Source: Alphaproteobacteria bacterium | GTDB taxonomy: Bacteria; Pseudomonadota; Alphaproteobacteria; Caulobacterales; Maricaulaceae | Reading direction: 5' to 3' | Assembly (NCBI GenBank): GCA_016124665.1 | Contig: WGNH01000001.1 | Coordinates: 19,638-83,637, forward strand | DNA length: 64,000 nt | Shown: in pieces, positions 25,793 to 34,492 of the stretch | Numbering within the stretch: the stretch's first letter is position 1 | Layout: each line of letters opens with the position of its first letter | The notes under the pieces: generated by a model | The model's database searches: none | Seen by the model: only the letters and a program-made list of their open reading frames with translations | What the model was told of the DNA's origin: nothing | Made by a program: the position numbers and the translations under genes

Positions 25793-26650
25793 ATGGCAGG
25801 CCAGCGTCTTCATCTGATCCATAATGCCTCATCCGGCGCATTTATGCGCGGGCTGGAACTGGATGTGCTCCGCCGCAAGCTGGAAGCCGCCGGCTGGGAG
25901 ATGGCCGGCGAAACCGATCTGGCACAAGGCGATCCGCCCGGTCCCGCCGCTCTGGCGGGGTGTGCAGATGCGCTGGCCATTGCGGGCGGAGACGGATCGA
26001 TCAAGGCGGTCCTGAACGCCCTGACCGGGCAGGAAGGAGTGACGCCCGTGTTGATCTTGCCCTGCGGCACAGCGAATCTTCTGGCGCGCCATGTCCATGC
26101 CTCCATTAATCTCGACACCATTATCGAACGGTCGGTTTCCGCGGCGGTCCGGCCATTGCTGCTGGGCGATGCCAACGGGCATGTGTTTGCCGTTGCCGCT
26201 GCCGTGGGCGTGTCTCCCGCTCTGGTGAAATTCCGCGAGGATATCCGGAAGCTCGGTTTGTGGGGCCGTGTCGGACGGTCACTCGCCTCGCTGCGGGTGG
26301 GCTGGCGGTCAATGTTCCGGCAGCCCTTTCTGGTGCAGGCTGAAGGCGAGGACGCACCGCGCCGGGCGACCGCGATTTATGCTGCCTGTCCCGATTCCCC
26401 GGTGTCTGACGGCCGGTTCCTGGTGTTCGGCGGGCGGATGAGGAATGTTGCGGATCTCCTGAGCGGGCTGGCCATGGCGGCATTGCCGGGTGTGGATGAA
26501 TCCGGACGGAACTGGACGGCCCGGACGCGGCAGCTGCAAATCCGGTCCACACGGCCGCTGCCGGTCATTCTGGATGGCGAGCCGCTTACGCTGGAAAGCC
26601 CGCTGACCCTTGAATTCGGCCGGAAGTGTGTTGAAGTCATCATCACATGA
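25793..26650 (+). CDS. Diacylglycerol kinase-family lipid kinase
   Basis: 285 residues from the ATG at 25793 (SD AAAGG). The catalytic domain of the DAGK/sphingosine kinase/NAD kinase superfamily is recognised by LIHNASSGA near the start, the nucleotide-binding AIAGGDGSIKAVLNAL (about 62-77) and LPCGTANLLARHV. The YegS-type C-terminal beta domain follows. It phosphorylates a lipid alcohol; the exact substrate is unknown. Its stop overlaps the next start in ATGA, so the two genes are coupled. This pairing with a phosphoesterase recurs in alphaproteobacteria. Confidence 0.88.
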   Translation: MAGQRLHLIHNASSGAFMRGLELDVLRRKLEAAGWEMAGETDLAQGDPPGPAALAGCADALAIAGGDGSIKAVLNALTGQEGVTPVLILPCGTANLLARHVHASINLDTIIERSVSAAVRPLLLGDANGHVFAVAAAVGVSPALVKFREDIRKLGLWGRVGRSLASLRVGWRSMFRQPFLVQAEGEDAPRRATAIYAACPDSPVSDGRFLVFGGRMRNVADLLSGLAMAALPGVDESGRNWTARTRQLQIRSTRPLPVILDGEPLTLESPLTLEFGRKCVEVIIT

Positions 26651-27435
26651 CCCGTCTGGCTCACATTGCAGACCTGCATTTCGGTGATGAAGATCCGTCT
26701 CTTGTGGCCGATTTCCTGACCCGCCTGCCGGAGGCGGGTGTGGATGTGGTCGTGGTTGCCGGTGATCTGACCCAGACGGGCTCGCGCCGGGAATTTGCGC
26801 TTGCCGCGGACTTTCTCGCCGCGATTGATCCGCCCGTCGTGTTGACACCTGGTAATCACGATACACCGCTGCTGGATATTGCATCGCGCCTGACCCGTCC
26901 GTGGCGGCGGCTGCAATCAGCGATGGCCGCCCATGCCACGCCGCGTTTTGCTGATAACGATATTCACATCGAGAGCTTCAACTCGGCCCGCGGCGCGCAA
27001 TTCCGGCTTGACTGGTCGCTGGGCGTGATCTCCCGCCGCAAGCTGGCGGCGCCGATCAAGGCGCTGTCCGAGAGCCCGGCCGGGACCCGGATTCTCACTG
27101 CCCACCACCCGATCCTGTCACCGCTGGAAAACCGGGGCCGGGCACGCACCCGCCGCGCCCCGCGCTTCGCGCAGCAGATCGCTGAAACCGCAGATCTCGT
27201 TCTCACCGGCCATCTGCATCAGCATTTTGCCTGCCCGGTGGACACCGGCGCACGGACGAGCTGGTTTGTCGGTGTGTCGACCGCCTTTTCCTCGCGTACG
27301 CGGGAGGAGGCGGCCGGATTCAATCTGATTGATATTTCAGACACGCATTTTGATCTTCACCGGTTCGACGCCGTTGAACAGGGTGATCAGCGAAAATTCG
27401 AAGCCACCGGCAAGACCCGTCTCGAGCGCCAATAA
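26647..27435 (+). CDS. Calcineurin-like metallophosphoesterase
   Basis: 262 residues with every metal-binding motif of the superfamily: ADLHFGD (residues 8-14), GDLTQTG (about 39), PGNHDT (about 77), TAHHPI (about 155) and GHLHQH (about 193). No signal peptide. It is translationally coupled to the lipid kinase, so a lipid phosphate or cyclic nucleotide is a possible substrate, but this cannot be told from sequence. Confidence 0.9.
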   Translation: MTRLAHIADLHFGDEDPSLVADFLTRLPEAGVDVVVVAGDLTQTGSRREFALAADFLAAIDPPVVLTPGNHDTPLLDIASRLTRPWRRLQSAMAAHATPRFADNDIHIESFNSARGAQFRLDWSLGVISRRKLAAPIKALSESPAGTRILTAHHPILSPLENRGRARTRRAPRFAQQIAETADLVLTGHLHQHFACPVDTGARTSWFVGVSTAFSSRTREEAAGFNLIDISDTHFDLHRFDAVEQGDQRKFEATGKTRLERQ

Positions 27436-27497
27436 CCCAATTGGCCGCGGCAAGATGCCCGTAGGCGAAGGGGCCATATCCGGCGTATGATTGCCGG

Positions 27498-29087
27498 ATG
27501 AAACCGTTTTTCTGCCTTCTGTTCCTGTTGTTACCGGTGACGGTCTGGGCGCAATCGCCAGCCTTTACCGGACCGGACAGGTCCGGGGCGCTGGAAAGCC
27601 TCGTCAATGCGATTGCTGACGCGGATCGACAGGGTCTGCGGCCCGAGGATTATCACTTCGAAACCCTGGCTGGTGCTGACCCGGGAATTGCGTCGCCGGA
27701 CATTGACCGCCTGGCGGAATCCGCCTTCCGGGATTTTGCCCGGGATTTGCTGACGGGCCGGATCGATCCACTGTCCGTGGAACGCAACTGGCCCTTTGCG
27801 CCGCGGAGCGGTGATATCGATGGGGCTCTGGCGCGCGCGCTGGCCAGCGGCGATGTTGCCGGAGAGCTGGTCCGTTTCGAACCGCAAACTCCGGCCTATG
27901 AGGCGCTGATCCGCGCCCGCCTGTTCTGGCTAAAGCAGGTGGAAGAGGGCTGGCCGCCGGTGACCACGGCGCGCGATCACATGGAGCCGGGCGATAGCGG
28001 AGCGGATGTGCGGGCGTTGCGCGCACGTCTCGTGCGGCTGGGGCGGTTGCAGCCGTTTTCGCCGGCCGTTCCCGTCGATTCCATCGTCTTTGATTTCATG
28101 CCGGCCGGGATGCCGCCGGAATACGGCACCGATGTCGAGACGGCTGTGCGCAATGTCCAACAGCTGGCGCGGTTGCGGCCTGACGGGATTGCCGGGCCAG
28201 CAACGCTGGACTGGCTCAATCGCACCCCGCAGCAGCGCGCCGATACGCTGCGCGCCAATCTGGAGCGTTTGCGCTGGATGCCGGATGACTTTGGAGAGCG
28301 GTATATCGCCGTCAATGTCCCGGATTTCACGCTCCGGGTGGTTGAAAACGGCGATACTGTCCGCCGCCATGATGTGATTGTTGGCCGTGTGTCGCGTCCC
28401 TCGCCGGTGTTGTCGGCGCGGCTGGAATACGTGATCGTCAATCCGTGGTGGGAAACGCCGCACAGCCTCGCCGTGAATGATGAATTGCCGCTATTCCGGC
28501 GGGATCCCGGCGCTGTGGAGCGGCTCGGTTTCCAGGTGCTGGACCGGGCAGGCAATGTCGTGGATGCCTCGGCGATTGACTGGACCACCGTTAATGCGGC
28601 GGGCTTTCCCTACCGGTTGCGGCAGGCACCGGGGCCGCTGAATGCGCTCGGTGTTGTGAAGCTGATCTTCCCCAATCCGCACAGCACTTTCCTGCATGAT
28701 ACGCCGGGCCGGGAACGGTTCAACGAATTGCCCCGCGCCCTGTCTTCGGGCTGCGTGCGGGTGCGGGACGCGGATGCGCTGGCCCAATGGGCGGTCAATG
28801 CGGGCGCGGCGGAGGCGGCCGATATTGGGGCGCTTGTCGAGCGCCGCCGGGAGGTCCGGATCGATATTACCGGAGAAATCCGTGTGCATTTTCTGTATCT
28901 TACCGCTTTTCCGGATGCAGATGGTTCCGTCCGCATGGTGCACGACCTATATGGAAAAGACCCTTCAATCATTGAGGCTATGGACCGGTCCTATGAAGAT
29001 GATCCAACTCGCAACACTGGGGCTCGCCCTGACCGCGCTCTCGCTTCCGGCGCGGGCGGCGGACATGTCGGAGCTTGCCCCGCCTGA
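27498..29087 (+). CDS. L,D-transpeptidase (YcbB/LdtD-like) with peptidoglycan-binding domain
   Basis: Periplasmic enzyme that forms 3-3 cross-links in murein. 529 residues. Signal peptide 1-19 (ending WAQ), N-terminal scaffold domain, PG_binding_1 domain (about 158-238), and a YkuD catalytic domain (about 270-440) with the nucleophile Cys419 in SSGCVRV and the upstream His in FLHDTPG. The last 30 or so residues after DLYGKDPS are outside the family pattern and Gly/Ala-rich; this part overlaps the next gene by 95 bp, suggesting that an original stop near 28990 was lost. Confidence 0.92.
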   Translation: MKPFFCLLFLLLPVTVWAQSPAFTGPDRSGALESLVNAIADADRQGLRPEDYHFETLAGADPGIASPDIDRLAESAFRDFARDLLTGRIDPLSVERNWPFAPRSGDIDGALARALASGDVAGELVRFEPQTPAYEALIRARLFWLKQVEEGWPPVTTARDHMEPGDSGADVRALRARLVRLGRLQPFSPAVPVDSIVFDFMPAGMPPEYGTDVETAVRNVQQLARLRPDGIAGPATLDWLNRTPQQRADTLRANLERLRWMPDDFGERYIAVNVPDFTLRVVENGDTVRRHDVIVGRVSRPSPVLSARLEYVIVNPWWETPHSLAVNDELPLFRRDPGAVERLGFQVLDRAGNVVDASAIDWTTVNAAGFPYRLRQAPGPLNALGVVKLIFPNPHSTFLHDTPGRERFNELPRALSSGCVRVRDADALAQWAVNAGAAEAADIGALVERRREVRIDITGEIRVHFLYLTAFPDADGSVRMVHDLYGKDPSIIEAMDRSYEDDPTRNTGARPDRALASGAGGGHVGACPA

Positions 29088-29979
29088 TCCGGCGACACGT
29101 GCCGTCAGCGGTTTTGATGCCGGACGCGCCGGGTTCTCCGTGCTCATCAACGAGGCCATCGAGGCCGATTACCGGACCTTCGCGACGCTGGTCATGCCGG
29201 GCGAACAGGTGCCGCTCTCGGCCAGCACGGCCGTGCGCTACTCCGCAGGGGCCGGGCTGCAAACGCTGTCATTAACCGATGCGGTCTGGCAGGCCCCGGA
29301 CACGCCGGGTCATCATGTCATCGAAATCCGGGACATGGCCGGAAATCTGATCCGCCTGAATGCCTTTGTCCTGCGGCCGGCCTCGGAGATCGAGGCGGGT
29401 GTGCTCCAAGGCTATGCCATCGGACAATACCCGCAAGAGCCCTATCGCGGACAGGACGCCTATCTGCCGCCGGAGGGCTTCATCGAAGTGCCGCCGGAAT
29501 TGCGTGACCTGCCGGTTTCACCGCATTTCACCCTCGGCCAGTTCCTGTGCAAGCAGGAAGGCGGACCGGTGCGTTATGCCATTGTGCGCGAGCAGTTATT
29601 GCTGAAGCTGGAACGCTTGCTGGAAGAAGTGAATGCGCATGGCTGGCGTACGGACGGCTTTGTCGTGATGAGCGGATATCGCACGCCGGTCTATAATGCC
29701 GGTATCGGCAATGGCCGGTATTCCCGCCATGTCTATGGCGGGGCTGCCGATATCTATATCGACGAGGACAATGACGGGATCATGGATGATCTCAACGGGG
29801 ATGGTGTGCTCGACCGCCGTGATGCCGCTGCGCTCTACGACTTTATCGACGGCATCCTGGAACGCCCGGACTGGACGGATTTCCATGGCGGACTTGGCGA
29901 ATACGGATCGACCTCCGCGCACGGGCCATTTGTACATGTGGACGAGCGTGGCTGGAATGCGCGCTGGGGACGGTCCTGA
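28993..29979 (+). CDS. M15-like D-Ala-D-Ala carboxypeptidase family protein
   Basis: 329 residues from the ATG at 28993. A signal peptide is clear (1-22, ending ARA). The C-terminal third is the M15-type zinc-peptidase fold, with MSGYRTPVYN (about 226-235), His246 and Asp253 in SRHVYGGAADIY, and His315 in FVHVDERG as probable metal ligands. An insertion resembling a calcium-binding loop (DEDNDGIMDDLNGDG) follows Asp253. Probably trims or recognises murein stem peptides in the periplasm, working beside the L,D-transpeptidase. Translation starts inside the preceding gene. Confidence 0.85.
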   Translation: MKMIQLATLGLALTALSLPARAADMSELAPPDPATRAVSGFDAGRAGFSVLINEAIEADYRTFATLVMPGEQVPLSASTAVRYSAGAGLQTLSLTDAVWQAPDTPGHHVIEIRDMAGNLIRLNAFVLRPASEIEAGVLQGYAIGQYPQEPYRGQDAYLPPEGFIEVPPELRDLPVSPHFTLGQFLCKQEGGPVRYAIVREQLLLKLERLLEEVNAHGWRTDGFVVMSGYRTPVYNAGIGNGRYSRHVYGGAADIYIDEDNDGIMDDLNGDGVLDRRDAAALYDFIDGILERPDWTDFHGGLGEYGSTSAHGPFVHVDERGWNARWGRS

Positions 29980-29991
29980 TCTCATATTTGC

Positions 29992-30012
29992 AGTTGCGAA
30001 TTATTCGCAACT
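29992..30012. promoter_or_regulatory. Perfect palindrome resembling a Fur-type operator
   Basis: AGTTGCGAA (29992-30000), TTA, TTCGCAACT (30004-30012): nine-base perfect arms. TTGCGAAT/ATTCGCAA half-sites look like Fur/iron-response boxes known in proteobacteria. It lies 46 bp before the start of the 77-residue ORF. It could also act as a hairpin for the M15 gene, but no T run follows. Confidence 0.45.
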
Positions 30013-30057
30013 AGGGCAGTTTGCTCCCGGGTTAGGTGAATCACTCCGGGAGGAAAC

Positions 30058-30291
30058 ATGTCAGCTGAATGCCGCTTACAATACATGACACCGGTGCCTG
30101 ATGCCGGCGCACGGGCCGCAACGGAGATCGCCGTCCGGGACTGGCTGGAGACCCAGGCGCGCATCGCCGGCTACTGGCGCGACCTGCTGGTTGACCGCAA
30201 TGGCGATCTCGCCCTGATCGAAGCACTGGATGCGCATGAGCGCTTTCTGCAAATGGCAGCGATTGGCCAGGATCTGGCCTCGCAGGCATAA
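30058..30291 (+). CDS. Hypothetical small protein (77 residues)
   Basis: Not recognised. Soluble, helical, acidic, no signal peptide, with IRDWLETQARIAGYWRDLLVDRNGD-like helices containing several Trp and acidic residues. The ribosome-binding site GGGAGGAA (30049-30056) is strong, with only 1 bp before the ATG, unless the true start is the in-frame ATG at 30085. A perfect palindrome upstream suggests regulated expression. It ends just before the ffs promoter. Confidence 0.6.
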   Translation: MSAECRLQYMTPVPDAGARAATEIAVRDWLETQARIAGYWRDLLVDRNGDLALIEALDAHERFLQMAAIGQDLASQA

Positions 30292-30314
30292 GCGGCCGGG
30301 CTGAGTCGCATGCC

Positions 30315-30343
30315 TTGTCATGCGGCCTCCGACATCCGATATT
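30315..30343 (+). promoter_or_regulatory. sigma-70-like promoter of the SRP RNA gene
   Basis: TTGTCA (30315-30320), 17-bp spacer, GATATT (30338-30343). The predicted transcription start falls within a few bases of the 5' end of the SRP RNA stem at 30348. Confidence 0.7.
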
Positions 30344-30347
30344 GGTC

Positions 30348-30448
30348 AGTGGAAGACCGGCGCGGACGGACGCCTCGCCAACCCGGTCAGGTCCGGAAGG
30401 AAGCAGCCGTAACGAGTTTCGCTCCGGGTCGCTGTCCGGTCTTCCACT
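30348..30448 (+). ncRNA. ffs: Signal recognition particle RNA (4.5S, small bacterial type)
   Basis: The 5' AGTGGAAGACCGG (30348-30360) pairs perfectly with CCGGTCTTCCACT (30436-30448), closing a single long hairpin. The apical part contains the conserved Ffh-binding signature CAGGTCCGGAAGGAAGCAGC. Length is about 101 nt. It binds Ffh for cotranslational targeting. As in many alphaproteobacteria it sits directly before dnaX. Confidence 0.95.
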
Positions 30449-30477
30449 TATCTCCGGAATCAGCCCAGAAAGTGGCC

Positions 30478-32262
30478 ATGGACGACGCTCCCGAACCCAA
30501 GACGGACACCGATCCGGGGCCGTCTCCGGGGCTCGGGCTTCCGGAGCATGATGCCGGCTATCAGGTGCTGGCGCGGAAATACCGCCCGCTCCGCTTTGAA
30601 GATCTGATCGGCCAGGAGGCCATGGTGCGGACGCTGACCAATGCGTTCAAATCCGGCCGTATCGCCCATGCCTATATGCTGACCGGGGTCAGAGGCGTTG
30701 GCAAAACCACCACGGCGCGCCTGATCGCCCGGGCCCTGAATTATCTCACCGATGAAGTGGACGGCCCGTCCATCACGCTCGATCCGCCCGGTGTGCATTG
30801 CGATGCCATCCAGAAGGGCGGCCATGTCGATGTGATGGAAATGGATGCCGCCTCGCGCACGGGTGTCGGCGATATCCGCGAAATCCTTGAAGGCGTCCGC
30901 TATGCGCCGGTCTCGGCGCGCTACAAGGTCTATGTGATCGACGAAGTGCACATGCTGTCGAACTCGGCCTTCAATGCGCTTCTGAAGACGCTGGAAGAGC
31001 CGCCGCCCCACGTCAAATTCATTTTTGCCACCACGGAAATCCGCAAAGTGCCGGTGACCGTCCTGTCGCGGTGCCAGCGCTTTGACCTGAAACGCGTCGA
31101 CCGCGAAGTCCTCGCCGGGCATCTGTCGGGTATCTGTGAAAAAGAAGGTGCATCGGTGGAGGCTGACGGGCTGGCCCTGATCGCCCGTGCGGCCGAGGGC
31201 TCGGTTCGCGATGCGCTGTCCCTGCTCGATCAGGCAATTGTCCAGGGCGAAGGCTCGGACGGACCGGTCACCGCGCTGCAGATCCGCGACATGCTGGGGC
31301 TCGCCGACCGGGCCCGGGTACTCGATCTGCTCGAAGCAGCGCTTGCCGGCGATCACGCCAAAGCCCTGGCCGAGATTGCCTCGCTTTATGATTCCGGCGG
31401 CGATCCCGCCATTATTACCCGCGATTGTCTCGACTATGTGCATGCCCTGACCCGGGTGAAAGCCGCGGGTCCGGATGCTGATCTCGCCGAAGCGAAGGAG
31501 ACCGTTCAGCGCCTCGCATCGATCGCCGAAACGCTCTCGATTGCGCAGCTGACGCGCTTGTGGAAAATCCTGCTGGTCGGGCTGGACGATGTGCGGCGGG
31601 CCCCCGATCCGCTGACCGCTGCGGAAATGACGCTTTTGCGGCTGGGCTCTGCAGTTTCCCTGCCATCGCCCGAAGATGCGGCGAAACTTCTGCGCGGCGA
31701 AGAGGGGGCCGCGCCCTCCGCCCCAAAGCCTGAGCCGGCTGCGCCGGCCGATATGCCAGCTGCCGAACCCGTGGCGCAGGATGCGGCCGACCCGCCAACA
31801 ACGCTTTTTGAAGACCCTTCAGATGAGGCCGCACCCCTCCTTGGGATCAAGGATGCCCCGGCCTCGCTCGACGACATGGTCGAAGCGATGACGGACCGCA
31901 CCGATGCGGCCCTGCGGTCGGATCTCATCCGCTTTGTCCGCCCGGTGTCGTTCAAGCCGGGCCGGATCGTGTTTGAACCCGCCGAGCATGCGCCGCCCGA
32001 TCTCGCACAGCGGCTGGCGAAGCGGCTGCAAGCCTGGACCGGCGTGACCTGGGCCGTCCTGCCGACACATGATTCCCGGGGCGGGGAGACGATCCGCGAA
32101 CGTCAGAAGCGCGAAGAGCGCGAACATGTGGAACGTGTTTCCCGGGACCCGGCGGTGCAACAGGCACTGCGGGTTTTCCCCGGCGCAGAGATCGTCGAGG
32201 TCAGACGTCCGGCCGGGATCGAGGACGATGCCGCTGAAAACAACGCAAAGAGCCAGTCATGA
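30478..32262 (+). CDS. dnaX: DNA polymerase III subunits gamma/tau
   Basis: Clamp-loader ATPase of the replisome, 594 residues from the ATG at 30478; the frame runs back to 30310 through the SRP RNA gene, which is not plausible coding. The AAA+ core has YRPLRFEDLIGQE, Walker A GVRGVGKTTTARL, and an alphaproteobacterial zinc-region variant (PPGVHCDAIQKGGHVDV with a single Cys). The arginine-finger segment (LEEPPPHVKFIFATTE) and Walker B VYVIDEVHML follow. The C-terminal 200 residues are Ala/Pro-rich tau. ybaB follows with a 4-bp overlap. Confidence 0.96.
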   Translation: MDDAPEPKTDTDPGPSPGLGLPEHDAGYQVLARKYRPLRFEDLIGQEAMVRTLTNAFKSGRIAHAYMLTGVRGVGKTTTARLIARALNYLTDEVDGPSITLDPPGVHCDAIQKGGHVDVMEMDAASRTGVGDIREILEGVRYAPVSARYKVYVIDEVHMLSNSAFNALLKTLEEPPPHVKFIFATTEIRKVPVTVLSRCQRFDLKRVDREVLAGHLSGICEKEGASVEADGLALIARAAEGSVRDALSLLDQAIVQGEGSDGPVTALQIRDMLGLADRARVLDLLEAALAGDHAKALAEIASLYDSGGDPAIITRDCLDYVHALTRVKAAGPDADLAEAKETVQRLASIAETLSIAQLTRLWKILLVGLDDVRRAPDPLTAAEMTLLRLGSAVSLPSPEDAAKLLRGEEGAAPSAPKPEPAAPADMPAAEPVAQDAADPPTTLFEDPSDEAAPLLGIKDAPASLDDMVEAMTDRTDAALRSDLIRFVRPVSFKPGRIVFEPAEHAPPDLAQRLAKRLQAWTGVTWAVLPTHDSRGGETIRERQKREEREHVERVSRDPAVQQALRVFPGAEIVEVRRPAGIEDDAAENNAKSQS

Positions 32263-32582
32263 AAGACCTGATGGGATTGATGAAGCAGGCGCAGGAACTG
32301 CAGGGCCGAATGCAGGAGGCGCAGGAGAAGCTGGACGCGGAAAGTGTAACCGGTGAATCCGGGGCCGGCCTCGTCCGCATCACACTGTCCGGCAAGGGCG
32401 ATATCCGGGATATTGAACTGGATCCCTCAATCCTGGTCGCCAGCGAGAAGGAAGTGGTCGAGGACCTGATCAAGGCGGCGTTCGCGGATGCCCGGGGCAA
32501 GATCGAAGCGGTCCAGGCGCGGGTGATGAAAGAGGCGGCGGGCGGATTGCCGCTGCCGCCCGGCTTCTCCTTTCCGGGGTAG
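32259..32582 (+). CDS. ybaB: YbaB/EbfC nucleoid-associated protein
   Basis: 107-residue DNA-binding protein of the YbaB/EbfC family, recognised by the MKDLMGLMKQAQELQGRMQ start, a VTGESGAGLVRITLSGKG core and a C-terminal GGLPLPPGFSFPG. It overlaps dnaX by 4 bp. In most proteobacteria recR follows directly; here a Fic gene on the other strand intervenes 3 bp after the ybaB stop. Confidence 0.95.
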   Translation: MKDLMGLMKQAQELQGRMQEAQEKLDAESVTGESGAGLVRITLSGKGDIRDIELDPSILVASEKEVVEDLIKAAFADARGKIEAVQARVMKEAAGGLPLPPGFSFPG

Positions 32583-32585
32583 GGG

Positions 32586-33740
32586 TTATTCCTCGAGCCC
32601 GGAAACAATAGCCATTACATCCGGACTGACGAACAGTTTTGGACGGGATGTCCCGATTTCCCTGACCAGCCCGTTTGCGACCAGCCATTTCAAATTGTTT
32701 CTTATGGTCTGGTCCGAATGGCTGAGCCGGCCGACCAGTCCGGCAACGGTCAGCACTGGCTGGGACAGAAAGGCATCCATGATCTGAGTCAGAATGGCTG
32801 ACTTGCCGTTCTTCTGTCTGATCTGCTCCCGCAGATTCTGGCCACACGATATGAGCTGTTTCGCTGTCCGGATGGCGGTGCGGGACGACTCCTCGACGCC
32901 AGTGAGGAAAAACCGGACCCATTCGTCCCACGCGGACCGTGCGCTGACAGCGTACATATGATCGATATAGGCATCCTTGTTCCGCTCGAAATATTCACTC
33001 ATGTAGAAATACGGCCCGCTGATCACGCCCAGTGATTTTAGATATACCGGGATCAGAATGCGTCCGACCCTGCCATTGCCATCCGGAAACGGATGAATGG
33101 CTTCAAATTGATAATGAATAAGTGCGGTATCGATCAGGGCCATGCCCGGCCGGTCATTCCGGTTTATGAACATTTCCAGCGAATCCAGACAGACTCTCGC
33201 TTCTGCCGGAGGCGGCGGAATGAAACGCGGGTTCGACTTTGTTCCGCCAATGAAATTCTGATGCTCCTTCAGGCGCCCCGGATCGATAGACGCGCCCCGC
33301 GCCTTCTGTTTGATCCCGCTGAGCAACAGGCGGTGCAATTCCTGAATCAAACGGATGCAGACGGGGAGTTCCGCCAAAAGGTCATCGGCGGCGCGCAAAG
33401 CCGCAAGATAATTATGCACCTCCTTGGTGTCGGCCAGATTTTCACCCGGTCCGCCCGCATCAAACACCAACAAGTCCTCGAAAGTGGTATAGGTGCCTTC
33501 CATGCCGGAAGAACTTATGGCCTCGCGAAACTGCATGGGCCGGATGACGAGTTCGGGGTTGGCGAGGGGCTCTATCGCCCCATTCAGTTCCCCGATTGCA
33601 AGCATGGCATTCTGGTATTCCGGCAGAATGGCGGTGAGGTCCAGTTCAGGGGGGAGCGGATCGGGCACAAATGCCTTGTGCTTGCCCATCGTGGGGACCA
33701 GCCGGCCCGACGGATTGGAATGAAAGTCGTCCAGACGCAT
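32586..33740 (-). CDS. Fic domain protein with winged-helix C-terminus (putative AMP transferase)
   Basis: 384 residues from the ATG at 33740 (SD AAGGA); an in-frame ATG at 33815 is possible but would read through a palindromic operator-like region. The Fic core has the full catalytic motif HPFPDGNGRVGR, with His216. An inhibitory motif S77-x-x-x-E81-G precedes it in the N-terminal helix, giving a class II (self-inhibited) Fic. The C-terminal 80 residues look like a winged helix, consistent with DNA binding. Fic enzymes transfer AMP or other groups to proteins. It is inserted antisense between ybaB and recR, and codon composition looks less GC-rich than its neighbours. Confidence 0.9.
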   Translation of the reverse strand: MRLDDFHSNPSGRLVPTMGKHKAFVPDPLPPELDLTAILPEYQNAMLAIGELNGAIEPLANPELVIRPMQFREAISSSGMEGTYTTFEDLLVFDAGGPGENLADTKEVHNYLAALRAADDLLAELPVCIRLIQELHRLLLSGIKQKARGASIDPGRLKEHQNFIGGTKSNPRFIPPPPAEARVCLDSLEMFINRNDRPGMALIDTALIHYQFEAIHPFPDGNGRVGRILIPVYLKSLGVISGPYFYMSEYFERNKDAYIDHMYAVSARSAWDEWVRFFLTGVEESSRTAIRTAKQLISCGQNLREQIRQKNGKSAILTQIMDAFLSQPVLTVAGLVGRLSHSDQTIRNNLKWLVANGLVREIGTSRPKLFVSPDVMAIVSGLEE

Positions 33741-33769
33741 TTCCAATTCCTTTTGCGGCTCAATCAGAG

Positions 33770-33799
33770 AATCCAAAAAATATGCCAAAAATTTGGATT
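33770..33799. promoter_or_regulatory. Palindromic operator-like repeats between fic and recR
   Basis: AATCCAAA (33770-33777) and TTTGGATT (33792-33799) form perfect eight-base arms 14 bp apart. An additional CCAAA at 33785-33789 lies inside, making overlapping half-sites. The region is AT-rich, 30 bp before the fic start and about 75 bp before recR, a position suited to autoregulation by the Fic protein's winged helix or to control of both promoters. Binding protein unknown. Confidence 0.45.
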
Positions 33800-33872
33800 C
33801 ATATAGCCCAATCATAAAACAGATGTGCTTTTTTGTATGGAAGCCGGCCACGAATTGAATGAACAAGTAGGG

Positions 33873-34478
33873 ATGTCGACCCATTCCGCCGGACCTGAAA
33901 TCGAACGCCTGATCGCGCTGTTGGCCAAGCTGCCGGGGCTGGGGCCACGCTCGGCGCGGCGTGTGGCACTGCATCTTCTTAAAAAGCGGGAGACGCTGAT
34001 GGGGCCTCTGGCCGATGCGCTGGCGGATGCCGCTGACAAGATCACGGCGTGTTCCACCTGCGGAAATCTGGATGTCTCCGACCCGTGTGCCATTTGCGCG
34101 GCGCCGGGACGCGATCCGGCGGTGATCTGCGTGGTCGAGACAGTCGGCGATATCTGGGCACTGGAGCGTGCCGCCGCTTTCAAGGGGCGCTATCACGTGC
34201 TCGGCGGGGTGTTGTCACCGCTCGATGGCGTGCGCCCCGATGACCTCAATATCGGCAAGCTGCTTGACCGGGCGGGCGATCCGGCGGTGACCGAAATCGT
34301 GCTGGCGCTGAATGCGACGGTCGATGGCCAGACCACGGCGCACTATCTGTCCGACCGGCTGGAAGGTCTCGCCGTGGAGATTACCAGCCTTGCCCGCGGC
34401 GTTCCGGTGGGGGGCGAGCTCGATTATCTCGACGACGGCACGCTGACGGCGGCGTTCAAATCCCGCCGTCCGGCCTGA
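33873..34478 (+). CDS. recR: Recombination mediator RecR
   Basis: Cytoplasmic DNA-repair protein that loads RecA with RecF/RecO. 201 residues from the ATG at 33873, which fits the family start ([22 protein letters not shown]). The HhH motif [11 protein letters not shown], the four-cysteine zinc finger [16 protein letters not shown], and the Toprim segment [15 protein letters not shown] are present. Upstream ATGs at 33825 and 33837 are in frame, and the SD for 33873 is weak, so the exact start is open. Because of the fic insertion it needs its own promoter in 33741-33872. Confidence 0.94.
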   Translation: MSTHSAGPEIERLIALLAKLPGLGPRSARRVALHLLKKRETLMGPLADALADAADKITACSTCGNLDVSDPCAICAAPGRDPAVICVVETVGDIWALERAAAFKGRYHVLGGVLSPLDGVRPDDLNIGKLLDRAGDPAVTEIVLALNATVDGQTTAHYLSDRLEGLAVEITSLARGVPVGGELDYLDDGTLTAAFKSRRPA

Positions 34479-34492
34479 GCCCCGCTCTCCGG

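Noticed and set aside
30310..30477. Longer dnaX N-terminus reading through the SRP RNA
   Set aside because: The segment codes the ffs RNA with conserved structure; the ATG at 30478 gives the normal DnaX start.
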